The translations under genes and the position numbers were made by a program. Source: Helicobacter sp. NHP19-003 (lineage in GTDB: Bacteria; Campylobacterota; Campylobacteria; Campylobacterales; Helicobacteraceae). From it: a DNA stretch of 64,000 nucleotides. Location: contig NZ_AP024814.1 in the NCBI RefSeq assembly GCF_019703305.1, forward strand, positions 62,001-126,000, given 5' to 3'. The notes under the pieces are model-generated. The model searched no databases. It saw only the letters and a program-made list of their open reading frames with translations, and had not been told where the DNA came from. This document shows, one piece after another, positions 17,197 to 27,474 of the stretch (positions within the stretch are counted from its first letter, which is position 1; every line of letters starts with the position of its first letter).

Positions 17197-17216
17197 GGGC
17201 GTTTAAACGCCCTTTT
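17197..17216 (+). terminator. Rho-independent terminator of mtnN
   Basis: The perfect palindrome GGGCGTTTAAACGCCC is followed by TTTT, 36 bases after the mtnN stop. It lies within the 3' coding end of the convergent fucosyltransferase gene. Confidence 0.75.
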
Positions 17217-17728
17217 GGTTTTGCCCAAAAGCTTTTTTAAAGCCATGGCGAGGTGTTGGCGACCCGAATATGCATGAATAGAGTCCCCCTCTCTTAAAGC
17301 GTAAATGGGATTCATCAAGTTATTTTGCTCGTGATAAAGTTGTGGGCACTCTATAGCGTTTTGCAAAAACTCTAAAATCTTGGCAAAGCTCAAATCTTGG
17401 TGAAATCTAGGCTTGCCATTATAAGTGTTTAAAGGGTGGGCATAGAGCATGTCTAAATAGGCGTTGTCATGGGTGTCTAAATAGCGGATAAAATCCAGAG
17501 CTTCTTTAAAGTCTTTAAAATCGTGGACATTGACAAAGCTTTTGGGGTTGAAATCCTTAGCCACTTTGGGGTTGCCCCAATAAATCGGGATGGTGTGGGC
17601 AAAGTAGGCATCGACTATTTTTTCTGTGGTGTAACCCAAACCTAAAGAGTTTTCAAAACACAGATTAAACTTATACCCACTGATGAACTCGTGCTTGTTT
17701 TGCACCAAAGACCCAATCGTGTTAAACA

Positions 17729-17739
17729 CCCCCCCCCCC
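17729..17739 (-). repeat. Poly-G tract (G11) in fucosyltransferase
   Basis: Eleven C on the plus strand encode P-G-G-G-V on the coding strand. H. pylori fucosyltransferase genes switch by slippage in comparable homopolymers. The tract is in frame with the C-terminal half at this length. Confidence 0.92.
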
Positions 17740-18324
17740 GGCTTATAAGCGTTGAGCTCTTTGTAAAAAGCGTTTCTTGCAGGGGCGTTGGGGTTAGAGG
17801 CGACAAAGCTGGCAAATCCTCGTTTAAGGGGGTCGCTCTGCTCTCTAGCAAGGCTGTCTATTTGGGGGTGCGTGGTGTTGAAGGTGGGGTTGGTGGTTAA
17901 TTGAGAAAACCAATGCAGGGCTTGGTAATAAAGGGGTAGGCGCAAATAGCGATCGCCAAATTCTAAGTCGTCAAAACCCATGCCAAAATCGTAGACATTA
18001 AAATCGATGCGTTCGTTCTCGCCTGTGTAGCCTATACGCTTTTGGGGGAGTCCAAAATGGGGGAATTTAACATGCCAGCCAATCTAAGAGAACTGCCAAA
18101 GACCACAGCGCAAGGGTCTTTAGGGTTGGTGGATAGAGTGGTGTCGTGTTGTGTGGCCAAAATGCCGTAAAAGAGCCACGCTTGAAAATGTGCTAGGTTT
18201 TCCAAAGCATTTTTACTAGTCCAAAAAGCAACCCCGATGGTGAGAGGCTTTTTAGTGGGTGGGGGTGGGGGCAAGTGGCTAGACTCAATGAAGGCATCTA
18301 AAAGCTGGGCAAACACAAGTAGCC

Positions 18325-19743
18325 TTAGCGCAAAATGGCAGAAATGTCCACGATGTCCTCAAGCATGACCTTCACCTTGCAATCGGCACACACATACAAA
18401 CTAGCGATTCGGCGTGTATCGCCTTGAAAACGCGCTTCCATGAACTTGGCGATTTTTAACACGCTTTTAGTGGTCCCCATCGCCTTGCCACACATACGGC
18501 AGGCAAAAAGGTTGTCTTGCGCCATGACCTGTGGCGTGAAGTAGCTAGGGTGTAAGTGGATGCCATCCCTTTCTAATTCTAGGCACTTTTCAGGGCAGGT
18601 CGGCACACAATACCCGCAAGTGGTGCATAAGGACGGGTTAAAGAGCAGGCGGTAGTCGTTGCCATCGATGCTTAAAGCGTTCGTGTTGCACGCCCCCACG
18701 CACGCCAAACAAAGGGTGCAACTCTCAAAGATTTTAATGTGCCCATAGCGGATAAAATCCCCACAAGGCACTTGTCCAAAACCGCCCTCGCCCACCATAT
18801 GCGCGAGGCGTTTAGCAAAGAGATCGCGCTTGGTGTGTGTGGGCGTTGTGGGGGGGCTAAAGCGGGTGTGCTCTAGAATTTGAGCGTGCTCTAGGCAGGT
18901 TTTGAGTTCATCGGGGCTAAAGGCGCACAACACCGCCTTTTTCTGATAGATTTTTTCATAAATGCCATTGAGTAGGGTAATGCTCTCTAGTGTGCCTACG
19001 CCCAACTCTTTGGCGTAAAGCACCACTTGCGCCCCACTCTCTTGCAAGAGTGTGAGTAAATAGGTTTGCTCTAAGATGTTGGCATTGAGGCTTAAGGGCA
19101 ACACCTCTTTTTTAAGGGGGATGGTGGGCAGGTCTGTGTTTTTGTCTAAGAGTAGAGGGATGTAGCCTTGATAGAGTTTAGCAATGGCTTGCATGCACTC
19201 TAGACTCAAGGCGTTGTAGTGCAAGCTCCCACTTGGGCACACGGCAATGCACCTGCCACAATCGATGCAATCTTGTTGGTTGATTTCTAAATGGCGGTTG
19301 TCTATGCACTCTAGCCCCTTAGATTTGGCAATCTCGGGGTCTAGTTTGGTGATGGCAAGCGTGGGGCAGACTTCCGTGCATTTGCCACAACATTCCACCC
19401 GCCGCTGATGGTATTGGCAAATGGTGGAATTGTAGGTGAAGACTTCTAAAACAGATTGTGTCGCCTCCTGTTGCGTAGGGGCGAAGTCAAATTGCAAACC
19501 ATGCGCTTCGTAAATGAGTGAGAGGCTTGCGGCTAACTCTAGGGGGCTTTGGGTGCTGTTTGCGATGAGAAAATTGATTTCGGGCGCAACCCTCTTAGCC
19601 CCCTTTAAGGCTACATTACTCACCACACAATCAGCTGGCGCGGGAGTGTCTTGCACCACGATGTGCTCGTGGGGAGCGACTAAAGGGTGCTTGGGGTCTT
19701 TGACATAGACAAATTCCAGCAAGGGGTTATTTTTCCACCACAA
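18325..19743 (-). CDS. Polyferredoxin-like iron-sulfur protein
   Basis: The 472-residue protein carries four CxxCxxC...CP ferredoxin motifs: C-G-K-C-T-E-V-C-P near residue 120, C-I-D-C-G-R-C-I-A-V-C-P near 158, C-T-L-C-L-A-C-V-G-A-C near 345 and C-T-T-C-G-Y-C-V-P-T-C-P near 376. A final C-R-M-C-G...C-A-D-C group lies near the end. Up to four 4Fe-4S clusters suggest electron transfer; the partner is unknown. The likely TTG start at 19743 overlaps the csd6 3' end by 17 bases, so the two are translated together. A similar ferredoxin-like protein exists in H. pylori. Confidence 0.82.
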   Translation of the reverse strand: MWWKNNPLLEFVYVKDPKHPLVAPHEHIVVQDTPAPADCVVSNVALKGAKRVAPEINFLIANSTQSPLELAASLSLIYEAHGLQFDFAPTQQEATQSVLEVFTYNSTICQYHQRRVECCGKCTEVCPTLAITKLDPEIAKSKGLECIDNRHLEINQQDCIDCGRCIAVCPSGSLHYNALSLECMQAIAKLYQGYIPLLLDKNTDLPTIPLKKEVLPLSLNANILEQTYLLTLLQESGAQVVLYAKELGVGTLESITLLNGIYEKIYQKKAVLCAFSPDELKTCLEHAQILEHTRFSPPTTPTHTKRDLFAKRLAHMVGEGGFGQVPCGDFIRYGHIKIFESCTLCLACVGACNTNALSIDGNDYRLLFNPSLCTTCGYCVPTCPEKCLELERDGIHLHPSYFTPQVMAQDNLFACRMCGKAMGTTKSVLKIAKFMEARFQGDTRRIASLYVCADCKVKVMLEDIVDISAILR

Positions 19744-20731
19744 TTTGCATTTTTTGCCCCTTCAAGCGCACATAGAGCTCTTTGAGTCCGTGTGAGCTGT
19801 AAGTGAGCTTTTTGTGTTTATAGGCTTCATAGTCTTGGTTAAAAGCAATGCGGAAAAGTTTATCCCCGCTGTTGGTGGGATAAGGGGTGATGTTCACACC
19901 CGAAAAGCGGATGACTTTATCCTCATTTTTGGCAAAGATTTTTGTCTTAAACTTCTCAAACTTTTTAATGTCCATGCCACTTACATGCCTGAAATCGGGG
20001 GCGTAAAACTCTAAATAGGACACCAAGTTATTTCTCGCCCAAGCTGAGCGCCATGCGTAAAGACTGCCCAAAAGAGTGGCTAGCTCTGCCTTGCTCGCTT
20101 GGGGCAGGTTGTTTTCATAAACGATCAAAATAGACTTTTTGCCCCGCACGATTTTGTCGTAATTTTGTAAAGCCATGTTGTCGATGGCGATGCAACCCTT
20201 GGTGTTGTTGCCCCGTTTGCCATCTAAGGGCATGCCATGGATCCATATCCCATGCCCCGTGCGTTTTAAGACCACATCTAGGGGGTTGGGGTAGTTGGTA
20301 ACAAGAGCGAGCGGGCCATAGTAGGTGCTCGGAGAGGCGATTTTCTTCACAATTTGGTACACCCCTATGGGTGTGGCCTTGTCCCCCTCACTCACTTTCA
20401 CCCCGATTTTAGAGCCCACAAGGGCTTTTGTAGAGTCCACCTTAGTGATTTTCTCCCCGCCCATTTGGTAGAGCTCTAATTTAGGGTTGGCCTTGTTGAT
20501 CAAAAATAAATAATTTAAATCCTCATAGTAACCATAGGTCGTGTCCTTGGTTTCTAATAAATCCTCCCAAAATTCCCTTTGGCTTAAATAAGATTGCAAG
20601 AGCTTTTCAATGGACTCGATGCCTTTTTCGTGATAGGCTTTGACAAAGCCCATTAAAGTGTCCGCTTGCGCCGTAACTGCCAACGCCATCGCCAAAAAAA
20701 CAGAGTGCAAAAACGCCTTTTGTTTCAACAT
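19727..20731 (-). CDS. csd6: Cell-shape peptidoglycan peptidase Csd6 (YkuD fold)
   Basis: The 334-residue protein has a signal peptide (residues 1-23) and a YkuD domain with the motif H-G-M-P-L-D-G-K-R-G-N-N-T-K-G-C near residue 170, giving the catalytic His and Cys. A C-terminal NTF2-like part follows. In H. pylori, Csd6 acts as a D,L-carboxypeptidase that trims tetrapeptides to tripeptides and is needed for helical shape; it has also been linked to flagellin glycosylation. The gene order csd6-era-hslU-hslV-rplI is the same as in H. pylori. Confidence 0.93.
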   Translation of the reverse strand: MLKQKAFLHSVFLAMALAVTAQADTLMGFVKAYHEKGIESIEKLLQSYLSQREFWEDLLETKDTTYGYYEDLNYLFLINKANPKLELYQMGGEKITKVDSTKALVGSKIGVKVSEGDKATPIGVYQIVKKIASPSTYYGPLALVTNYPNPLDVVLKRTGHGIWIHGMPLDGKRGNNTKGCIAIDNMALQNYDKIVRGKKSILIVYENNLPQASKAELATLLGSLYAWRSAWARNNLVSYLEFYAPDFRHVSGMDIKKFEKFKTKIFAKNEDKVIRFSGVNITPYPTNSGDKLFRIAFNQDYEAYKHKKLTYSSHGLKELYVRLKGQKMQIVVEK

Positions 20732-20768
20732 AACTAACCCCTAATCAAAAAATGACAATAAGAAGTCC

Positions 20769-21662
20769 CTATTCTACCACATAGCCCATTTTTTTGAGCT
20801 GATTTTGTGCAGAAGTCCAGTTTTTCTGCACCACCACCTCCAAGCGCAAAAAGACCTTTTTTTGGATAAAGCCCTCAATTTTACGGCGTGCCTCCTGTCC
20901 GATCTTTTTTACCACCGCCCCGCCCTTGCCGATCACCATTTTTTGTTGGCTCTCTTTGGCGACAATGATCTGGGCGTGGATTTTCTCTAGGTGCTCTTGC
21001 TCCTGCACGCTTTGCACCAAAACCGCACTCTCATAGGGGATTTCATCGCTTAAGAATTGAAAAATCTGCTCTCTGATGATCTCGGCATAAATCTCACGCA
21101 TTTGGATGTCGCCGAGCATGTCCGGGTCGTAGTAAAAGGGCGCATTTGGCAAGAGCTTAGCCACTCCATCGAGCAGGGCATTTAAATGATGTCCCTTTTG
21201 CGCGCTGATGGGGATTAGGGCTTGAAAGTGTGGGCTGTAGGGGGCGTAGTCTTTGAGCTTGGCTAAGATTTGGGCGTTGGTTGCAGTGTCGGTTTTATTT
21301 AAGGCGATCAGGTGTGGCTTGCCACCACTCCATTTTAAAAAGCCCTCATAGGCTTTTAAATGGTCATGTACTCCCGCCACAAACACCGCCAAATCACAAC
21401 TTTCAAAGGCGTGGTGGCTTTGTGCCACCATCATTTTATTTAAAAGCTTTTCTTGTTGGCACAACCCCGGGGTGTCTAAAAACACCATTTGGCACTCTGT
21501 GCTTTCTTTGTCTGTGTAGGGGATGATGGCTTTTAAGATTTTACGGGTGGCGTTGGCCTTGTGCGAAGTGAGGGCTAAATGCGCCCCTAGCAAAGCGTTG
21601 ATCAAAGTGCTTTTGCCCGCGTTTGGCCGGCCAATGAGCGCGATAAACCCGGCTTTGCTCAT
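20769..21662 (-). CDS. era: GTPase Era
   Basis: The 297-residue protein has the G1 motif G-R-P-N-A-G-K-S-T, G3 D-T-P-G near residue 66 and G4 N-K-T-D near residue 125. The C-terminal KH domain contains V-I-G-K-G-G-A-V-V-K-K. Era binds the 3' end of 16S rRNA and helps 30S assembly. The start overlaps the hslU stop by four bases (ATGA), so it is part of the hslV-hslU-era unit. Confidence 0.97.
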   Translation of the reverse strand: MSKAGFIALIGRPNAGKSTLINALLGAHLALTSHKANATRKILKAIIPYTDKESTECQMVFLDTPGLCQQEKLLNKMMVAQSHHAFESCDLAVFVAGVHDHLKAYEGFLKWSGGKPHLIALNKTDTATNAQILAKLKDYAPYSPHFQALIPISAQKGHHLNALLDGVAKLLPNAPFYYDPDMLGDIQMREIYAEIIREQIFQFLSDEIPYESAVLVQSVQEQEHLEKIHAQIIVAKESQQKMVIGKGGAVVKKIGQEARRKIEGFIQKKVFLRLEVVVQKNWTSAQNQLKKMGYVVE

Positions 21663-23002
21663 AAGATGAAACGGGCTAAATCCACATCCTCCACAAGGCC
21701 TTTGAGTTTCTCGCTCACTTGTTCTTTAGACACCACGACCTGCTGCCCGCTATAACGCGCGGCGTTGAAACTAATGTCCTCTAGGACCTTTTCTAGCGTG
21801 GTGTGTAGCCGGCGTGCCCCGATGTCCTCTGTCTTTTGATTTGCCAAATACGAAAGGCGGGCTAACTCTCTTAGTGCTTCGGGTTCAAAGACTAGATCCA
21901 CACCCTCAACCTTGAGCAAGGCTTGGTATTGCTTAATGATCGAGCTTTTGGTGCGGGTTAAAATCTCATGCATGATCTCTTCGCTCAAACTCTCAAGCTC
22001 CACCCTTAAGGGGAAGCGTCCTTGCAACTCGGGGATCAAGTCGCTAGGCTTGCTTAAATGGAATGCCCCGGCAGCGATGAATAAAATATGGTCTGTGCTA
22101 ATTGCCCCGTATTTTGTCTGTATGGTACTACCCTCTACAATGGGGAGTAAATCCCTTTGTACGCCCTCTTTACTTGGGTCCTGTCTTGAGCCCTCTTTGG
22201 TGCTCACCGCAATTTTATCGATCTCATCAATGAAGATCACCCCACACTGTCTAGCCCTCTCTAGCCCCTCTCGTTGTACTTTCTCCATGTCTAAAATGGC
22301 TTGGGACACATCGTGGCGCAGGGCATCTTTGGCCTCTTTGATCGTCATCTCTTTAGTAACTTTCTCTGTGCCCTTGCTTAAAATTTTAGTCAAACTCTCT
22401 TGGACTTTTATGATCTCAGGGGGGACATTAAAATCTCCCTCTAAAGCACGCTTGTCTAGCTCAATTTCGATCTTTTGGTTGTCTAGGGCAGTGCCGCGCA
22501 CCTTTTCTTTGGTCTTTTCAAAGTTTAGGGCGTATTCCTCTTTCTTGGTGTCACTCACACTGCTAGGCAAAGGGGGCAAGAGTTTTTTAGCGATCCGCTC
22601 GATCACCAAGTCCTCGATCTTGCTTTGGTTTTTCTGCTTCTCTTCAGTTTCGATCAAATGCACGCTCGCGGCGACCAAGTCGCGCACCATCGACTCCACA
22701 TCGCGCCCCACAAAGCCCACTTCGGTGTATTTGCTCGCCTCCACCTTGACAAAGGGCAATCCCATCATCTTAGCCATACGCCTTGCGATCTCTGTCTTAC
22801 CCACGCCCGTAGAGCCGATCATTAAAATATTCTTAGGCGTAACCTCTTCTTGCAACTCTTTAGGCAGTTGCAAACGCCGCCAGCGGTTACGCAGAGCAAT
22901 GGCGATCATCTTTTTTGCATCTTGTTGCTGGATAATGTAGCCGTCTAAATACTCCACAATCTCTTGTGGGGTTAAGTTTAACTTCTGTGGGTCGTCCATC
23001 AA
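21659..23002 (-). CDS. hslU: ATP-dependent protease ATPase subunit HslU
   Basis: This AAA+ unfoldase has 447 residues, with Walker [10 protein letters not shown] near residue 67, Walker B V-I-F-I-D-E-I-D near residue 260, and the intermediate I domain between them. The C-terminal tail I-L activates HslV. It forms hexamers that feed unfolded protein into HslV. The start overlaps the hslV stop by four bases. Confidence 0.97.
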   Translation of the reverse strand: MMDDPQKLNLTPQEIVEYLDGYIIQQQDAKKMIAIALRNRWRRLQLPKELQEEVTPKNILMIGSTGVGKTEIARRMAKMMGLPFVKVEASKYTEVGFVGRDVESMVRDLVAASVHLIETEEKQKNQSKIEDLVIERIAKKLLPPLPSSVSDTKKEEYALNFEKTKEKVRGTALDNQKIEIELDKRALEGDFNVPPEIIKVQESLTKILSKGTEKVTKEMTIKEAKDALRHDVSQAILDMEKVQREGLERARQCGVIFIDEIDKIAVSTKEGSRQDPSKEGVQRDLLPIVEGSTIQTKYGAISTDHILFIAAGAFHLSKPSDLIPELQGRFPLRVELESLSEEIMHEILTRTKSSIIKQYQALLKVEGVDLVFEPEALRELARLSYLANQKTEDIGARRLHTTLEKVLEDISFNAARYSGQQVVVSKEQVSEKLKGLVEDVDLARFIL

Positions 23003-23541
23003 AGCTCCAAGATTTTAATGTTTTGGTTCGTGTAAATGCAAAGATTGCCCGCGATTTTGAGCGACTCTTCCACTAAAGTTTTAGGCTCAAGGTTGGCGAA
23101 TTTATCTAAAGCCCGTGCGGCGCTCAAGGCGTAATTGCCCCCACTGCCAATGGCCGCAATCTTGCCATCTTCCGGCTCGACCACATCGCCCGTCCCGCTC
23201 AAAATAAAAATGGATTGCTTGTTGAGCACGATCATCATCGCCTCGAGCCGGCGCAAAAACTTGTCCTTGCGCCACTCTTTGCTAAAATCCACGACACTCT
23301 TAAATAAATCCCCCTTTTTGCCCTCCAAAATGCGCTCGAACATGTCAAATAAACTGAAGGCATCGGCCGTGCTGCCCGCAAATCCGCTTAAGATTTGCCC
23401 GTGGTGCAGGGTGCGGATTTTCGTGGCGTTGCCCTTCAAGACGCAATTATTGAAGCTCACCTGTCCGTCCCCGCCGATGATGGCGTAATCCTTGCCCTCA
23501 AAATGCGTTTTATAGCCTAAAATCGTGGTGGCGTGAAACAT
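22999..23541 (-). CDS. hslV: ATP-dependent protease peptidase subunit HslV
   Basis: The 180-residue protein is a proteasome-type N-terminal threonine hydrolase. The sequence begins M-F-H-A-T-T-I-L, and cleavage before the first Thr would expose the nucleophile, as in H. pylori HslV. The [13 protein letters not shown] segment is characteristic of the family. It assembles as a dodecamer with HslU. It lies five bases after rplI. Confidence 0.96.
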   Translation of the reverse strand: MFHATTILGYKTHFEGKDYAIIGGDGQVSFNNCVLKGNATKIRTLHHGQILSGFAGSTADAFSLFDMFERILEGKKGDLFKSVVDFSKEWRKDKFLRRLEAMMIVLNKQSIFILSGTGDVVEPEDGKIAAIGSGGNYALSAARALDKFANLEPKTLVEESLKIAGNLCIYTNQNIKILEL

Positions 23542-23546
23542 CTTGT

Positions 23547-23993
23547 CTACTCAGCCACAACATCCACTTTCAACACACCATGCACGCCATACCCGAGTTT
23601 CACCTCAATCTCATAAAGCCCTGTGCTTTTAATGGGGGTTTTGAGCTCTAGGGTTTTTTTGTCTAGCTCAATGGGGTGGCTTGCCTGCAGAGCCTCGATC
23701 ACTTCTTCTTTGGTGATTGAGCCAAAGAGCGCGCCATTAGCCCCAACTTTTTTGGTGATTTTAAGCGTGATTTGCTCTAAAGCCTTAGCTAGGGCTTCTT
23801 TATCGGCCAAGTCTTGTGCCTCTTGTTCGGCGCGTTTTTTAGCACTGGCCTTAAACTGGCGGATCACATCGGTGGTGGCAAGTTTAGCTAAGCCCTTGGC
23901 GAGTAAAAAGTTATTGCCATAGCCATCTTTCACGCTCACAACTTCCCCGGCTTTGCCTAAATTTTTCACATCTTTCAACAACAAAACTTGCAT
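23547..23993 (-). CDS. rplI: 50S ribosomal protein L9
   Basis: At 148 residues this has the normal L9 length. The N-terminus [13 protein letters not shown] is followed by G-Y-G-N-N-F-L, the rRNA-binding signature. A long central helix leads to the C-terminal domain ending in V-D-V-V-A-E. It is the first gene of the rplI-hslV-hslU-era-csd6 run. Confidence 0.97.
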   Translation of the reverse strand: MQVLLLKDVKNLGKAGEVVSVKDGYGNNFLLAKGLAKLATTDVIRQFKASAKKRAEQEAQDLADKEALAKALEQITLKITKKVGANGALFGSITKEEVIEALQASHPIELDKKTLELKTPIKSTGLYEIEVKLGYGVHGVLKVDVVAE

Positions 23994-24055
23994 GAAAATC
24001 CTTTAAGTTTAATTTAAAAAGCCCCCATTATAGAGCCACTAGGTTTAAAATGCCT

Positions 24056-25143
24056 TTAACGCAAACTTGGGTCTAAAGGCAAAAACAAGCGCCCGTAGTT
24101 GGGGTTTGTTTGCAAAAGCTTTTCTTTGAAAATCCCGTAATTGTCGCACCCGGACTGCAAACCATAGCTACACACATACGAGAACAAATCTAAAGCCCTC
24201 TGGTCGTTTTGGGGCACGCCTAGCCCCTTTTGATAAAGCACGCCCAAATTATTACAGCTGGAGAGATTGCCCCCCTCACAAGCCCTTTGGAAGTATTTAG
24301 CCGCGTAAAAATTATTCTTAGGCACGCCCCCAACGCCCTTGGTGTAAATCCACCCCAAATTCGCACAGCCTTGAATGTCCCCGGCATTGCAGGCAAGATA
24401 GTTCAAGTCGGCATCGTTTAACTTCGCCTTGTCAATGCCATAGATATTCTTGACATTGCTCATCAGCCCTAAGTTATAACAGCCCAAATCGCTCCCATTT
24501 TCGCAAGCGTATTTGTAGTAATCGAGGGCTTTGTAATAATTCTTAGGCACACCCACGCCATTGGCATACATCCACGCTAAATTGTTGCACGCCAACACAC
24601 TGCCCCCCGTGCAAGCCACTGCGTAGAGTTGGGCGGCTTTTTCTTTGTCATCGGGGGTGGGGTTTTGTTTATAGTCGTAGGTTTGGGCTAAATCCGCACA
24701 CGCGCTCGCATCCCCCCCACTACAGCCCATTTCATAATAGCGAGTCGCTTTTTGCTGGTCTGTTTGTATCCCCACGCCATTGGCGTACATGGTCCCCACC
24801 GCAAAGCAGCCGGCGGGGTTGCCCTGATCGCAAGATTTGACAAAGAGCCTAAAGGCGGTTTTATAATCCGCTGCTTTCACCGCCGCAATGCCTGCACTCA
24901 AAGCATCTTGAGCTAAAGTGGGGGGTTTAGGTGGTCGCTCATGGGCGGTTGCTGGCGGGGCTGTGCGCCCGGGGTGGTGGGGGCAAAACGAGTAGGTGGC
25001 TGGGCAGGTCCTTGCTGTGCGCCTTGTTGCGCCGTTTGCGCCCCTTGTTGGACAGGCATGTTTTGGTTTTGTGGGGCATTTGGATTTTGGGCCGCCCCTA
25101 AAAAGCCCATGAGAAAAAGCACAAAAAACAATCCAAAGCGCAT
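24056..25143 (-). pseudogene. Secreted Sel1-repeat protein, frameshifted at a G6/C6 run
   Basis: Two frames form one exported Sel1-like protein. The first (25143-24913) has a signal peptide starting M-R-F-G-L-F-F-V-L and a Pro/Gln-rich linker. The second (TTG at 24901 to 24056) has Sel1 repeats of about 36 residues with paired cysteines, as in Helicobacter cysteine-rich Hcp proteins (for example G-C-S-G-G-D-A-S-A-C-A-D-L). One extra C in the run of six at 24920-24925 would join them through N-P-P-T-L-A-Q-D-A-L, giving 363 codons. As given, the Sel1 part has no signal peptide. A sequencing error at the homopolymer is also possible. Confidence 0.78.
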
Positions 25144-25151
25144 AAAACCCC

Positions 25152-26351
25152 CTAGTGGTGTAAATTCGTATTCAGCGGAATGTGCCGCTTGCTCGCCATC
25201 GCGCACATTTTGCCATTTTGGCTATTTTGCCGAAAGTGCAAGCCATGCAAGCCCGACAGCTCGGCCCCCTTATAAAACCCGCCCTCTTTGGCTTTAAAGG
25301 CGGGGTTTAACTCTTGCAATTTTTCTAAATCTTTGGGCGCAATTTCAAAGATCGTCCCGGCTAAAACCCCAATCCCGGCATCTAAGATACAGCCATCGCC
25401 AAGACTAATGCCAAGCACGCTATTAGCCCCAAGTAGGCAGTTCTTGCCTATGCTGATAGGCTCTTTATTGCCCCCACTAAGCACGCCTAAAACGCTCGCC
25501 CCGCCGCCTATGTCCGTGCCCTCGCCCACCACCACAGAAGAGCTGATCCGCCCCTCATTCATACAAGCCCCCTCAACGCCCGCATTAAAATTGATGTAGC
25601 TGGCCCCGGGCATTTGCGTGTAGCCGCCCTTGCCTAAATATGCCCCAAAGCGCGCTTTCGCGCTGTCTAGCAAGCGGATATTATCCACCGCAGGCAAAAC
25701 TTGCATGAGGTAACGGGGGAATTTGTCTATAAAATCAATGCAAGGATATGCCCCATGTACTTTGAGCGCAATTTCTTGCGTGCGCAAATATTCTAGCTCG
25801 TAAGCACTATTGCCACTCCACGCGACATTAGGCAGTAGCCCAAAAATGCCCTCTAAGTTTAAACTTCTTAATGGGGCTTTGCCTAACGATAGGGCTAAGA
25901 GTTTCATATAGGCACTCTCTAGGCTTTGGCAGGGCTTGTCCTCATAAAGCACCACAAAATGGTAGTTGTAAAGCTGTTCTTGTTTGGGGCTTTGGCTGTA
26001 TAATTGTGCGCGTTGCAATTCTAAAAGCACTTGGACATTGGGGTGCTTGTGTGCGCCTAAACTCTCGGCTAAAAAGGGCTTGAAAAGCTCTAGGCCGTGC
26101 TGGATAAAGCGGGCATCGACTCCATAGATGGCCTCGCTGGCACTTGAGTTTAAGGGCGTGGCGTGCTTGAAAGCGTGCATGAAAACTGCATAAGCCCCGA
26201 GTGCCTCACCCCAATTGAGCACGGGATAAGCCGCACTTAAGGGCTTGCCCGTGTGTTGCCCGTGCTGGATTTTGGCGATCCCAAAGGCTAGGGGTTTTTT
26301 GTAGTCTGGGGAATTTTGGAAGTCATCAACAAAGCGTTTAAAGTTTTGCAT
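25152..26351 (-). CDS. dapD: 2,3,4,5-tetrahydropyridine-2,6-dicarboxylate N-succinyltransferase
   Basis: The 399-residue protein is the long epsilonproteobacterial form of DapD. The C-terminal half has the left-handed beta-helix hexapeptide pattern (for example [18 protein letters not shown] near residue 275 and [11 protein letters not shown]). It catalyses succinylation in the diaminopimelate and lysine pathway, needed for peptidoglycan. The start overlaps the ispG 3' end by 14 bases, the same gene pair as in H. pylori. Confidence 0.93.
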   Translation of the reverse strand: MQNFKRFVDDFQNSPDYKKPLAFGIAKIQHGQHTGKPLSAAYPVLNWGEALGAYAVFMHAFKHATPLNSSASEAIYGVDARFIQHGLELFKPFLAESLGAHKHPNVQVLLELQRAQLYSQSPKQEQLYNYHFVVLYEDKPCQSLESAYMKLLALSLGKAPLRSLNLEGIFGLLPNVAWSGNSAYELEYLRTQEIALKVHGAYPCIDFIDKFPRYLMQVLPAVDNIRLLDSAKARFGAYLGKGGYTQMPGASYINFNAGVEGACMNEGRISSSVVVGEGTDIGGGASVLGVLSGGNKEPISIGKNCLLGANSVLGISLGDGCILDAGIGVLAGTIFEIAPKDLEKLQELNPAFKAKEGGFYKGAELSGLHGLHFRQNSQNGKMCAMASKRHIPLNTNLHH

Positions 26352-27423
26352 GTGTGTCCTCGTTTTGGTGTTGTGTGGCTAATTCTTGCACTTCTTTCAC
26401 AAAGGTTTCTAGAAGTTGGTCTTCGGGAAGTTTGTGGATCACTTGCCCTTTTTTGATGATAAGGCCGCTTTTCTTGCCAAAGGCGATGGCGATGTCAGCG
26501 TGCTTAGCCTCACCTAAGGCATTCACGACACAGCCCATCACACTCACATCTAGGGGGATTTTAATGTGGGCGAGCTTTTGCTCCACTTGTGCCATTAAAG
26601 CGACTAAATTAGACTCAATGCGCCCGCAGGTGGGGCAGGAGATAAAAGTGATCCCCTCTTTTTGCCGCCCGCTGTAGCGCAAAATCGCCTTAGCGACTTT
26701 AATCTCTTCTTCAAGCGCGCCTGTGATCGACACGCGCATGGTGTCGCCGATCCCCTCCCTTAATAAATGCCCCAAAGCCATCGCACTTTTAATGCTTGCG
26801 TGGAACAAGCTCCCGGCTTCTGTAACGCCTAAGTGGAAGGGGTAGGGCGTTAAAGGGCGTAATTGCTCGTAGGCGGTGATCGTGCGCTCCACATCACTGG
26901 CTTTCAAAGAGATTTTGATATTGCTAAAGCCCACATCTTCTAAAAGTTTAATGTTGTAAAGGGCAGATTGCACCATCCCCTCAGGCGTTGCGCCGTATTT
27001 GAGCTCAAATTGCTTTTCTAAACTCCCCCCATTGACCCCTATACGGATCGGCAAATTGCGGGCATTGCAGGCTTTGGCAACTGCTTTGATGTTCTCCACA
27101 GAGCCGATATTGCCCGGATTGATGCGGATCGCATCCACGCTTTCAGCGGCGATTAGGGCTAAATGGTGGTGGAAATGTATGTCGGCGATTAAGGGCAAGC
27201 TGGCGACTTTTTTAAGCTCTTTGAGGGCGTTTGCGTCCTTTTTATGACGCACCGCCACCCGGACAAAGTCCGCCCCGGCGAGTTTCAAGCGATCGATTTG
27301 CGCCTTTGTGGCGGGTATATCGCAGGTTTGGCTGTAAGCCATGCTCTGTGTGCTGATGGGCGCATTGCCCCCTATGGGAGTGGAGCTGATAAAAATTTGC
27401 TTTGTAACAACGCGTGGGCGCAT
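26338..27423 (-). CDS. ispG: 4-hydroxy-3-methylbut-2-en-1-yl diphosphate synthase
   Basis: The 361-residue IspG (GcpE) has an N-terminal TIM-barrel and the C-terminal 4Fe-4S ligands in S-C-P-T-C-G-R near residue 263 and V-M-G-C-V-V-N near residue 297, with the conserved glutamate in N-A-L-G-E-A. It converts MEcPP to HMBPP in the non-mevalonate isoprenoid pathway. It probably shares one mRNA with dapD. Confidence 0.96.
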   Translation of the reverse strand: MRPRVVTKQIFISSTPIGGNAPISTQSMAYSQTCDIPATKAQIDRLKLAGADFVRVAVRHKKDANALKELKKVASLPLIADIHFHHHLALIAAESVDAIRINPGNIGSVENIKAVAKACNARNLPIRIGVNGGSLEKQFELKYGATPEGMVQSALYNIKLLEDVGFSNIKISLKASDVERTITAYEQLRPLTPYPFHLGVTEAGSLFHASIKSAMALGHLLREGIGDTMRVSITGALEEEIKVAKAILRYSGRQKEGITFISCPTCGRIESNLVALMAQVEQKLAHIKIPLDVSVMGCVVNALGEAKHADIAIAFGKKSGLIIKKGQVIHKLPEDQLLETFVKEVQELATQHQNEDTHAKL

Positions 27424-27474
27424 TCAAGTCCTTTGCATAAAGGGCGAGTTTAACCTAAAATGCATGAGATGGAG

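Larger units (their letters stand above)
17181..18316 (-). pseudogene. fut: Alpha-1,3-fucosyltransferase, frameshifted, with a G11 tract
   Basis: Two frames form one GT10 fucosyltransferase of the FutA/FutB type that makes Lewis antigens on LPS. The N-terminal piece (18316-18032, GTG start) reads F-A-Q-L-L-D-A-F-I-E-S. The C-terminal piece (17981-17181) has Y-K-F-N-L-C-F-E-N-S and Y-T-T-E-K-I, the GDP-fucose site, and I-P-I-Y-W-G. One extra G in the G5 at 18044-18048 (plus strand) would join them through Q-K-R-I-G-Y-T-G-E-N and give 379 codons. A G11 run at 17729-17739 is currently in frame. The heptad repeats near the C-terminus of H. pylori enzymes are absent. Confidence 0.9.

Noticed and set aside
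21912-22940. Long open frame opposite hslU (342 codons)
   Set aside because: Antisense shadow of the conserved hslU; no family motifs and a Ser/Leu-rich composition typical of antisense frames.
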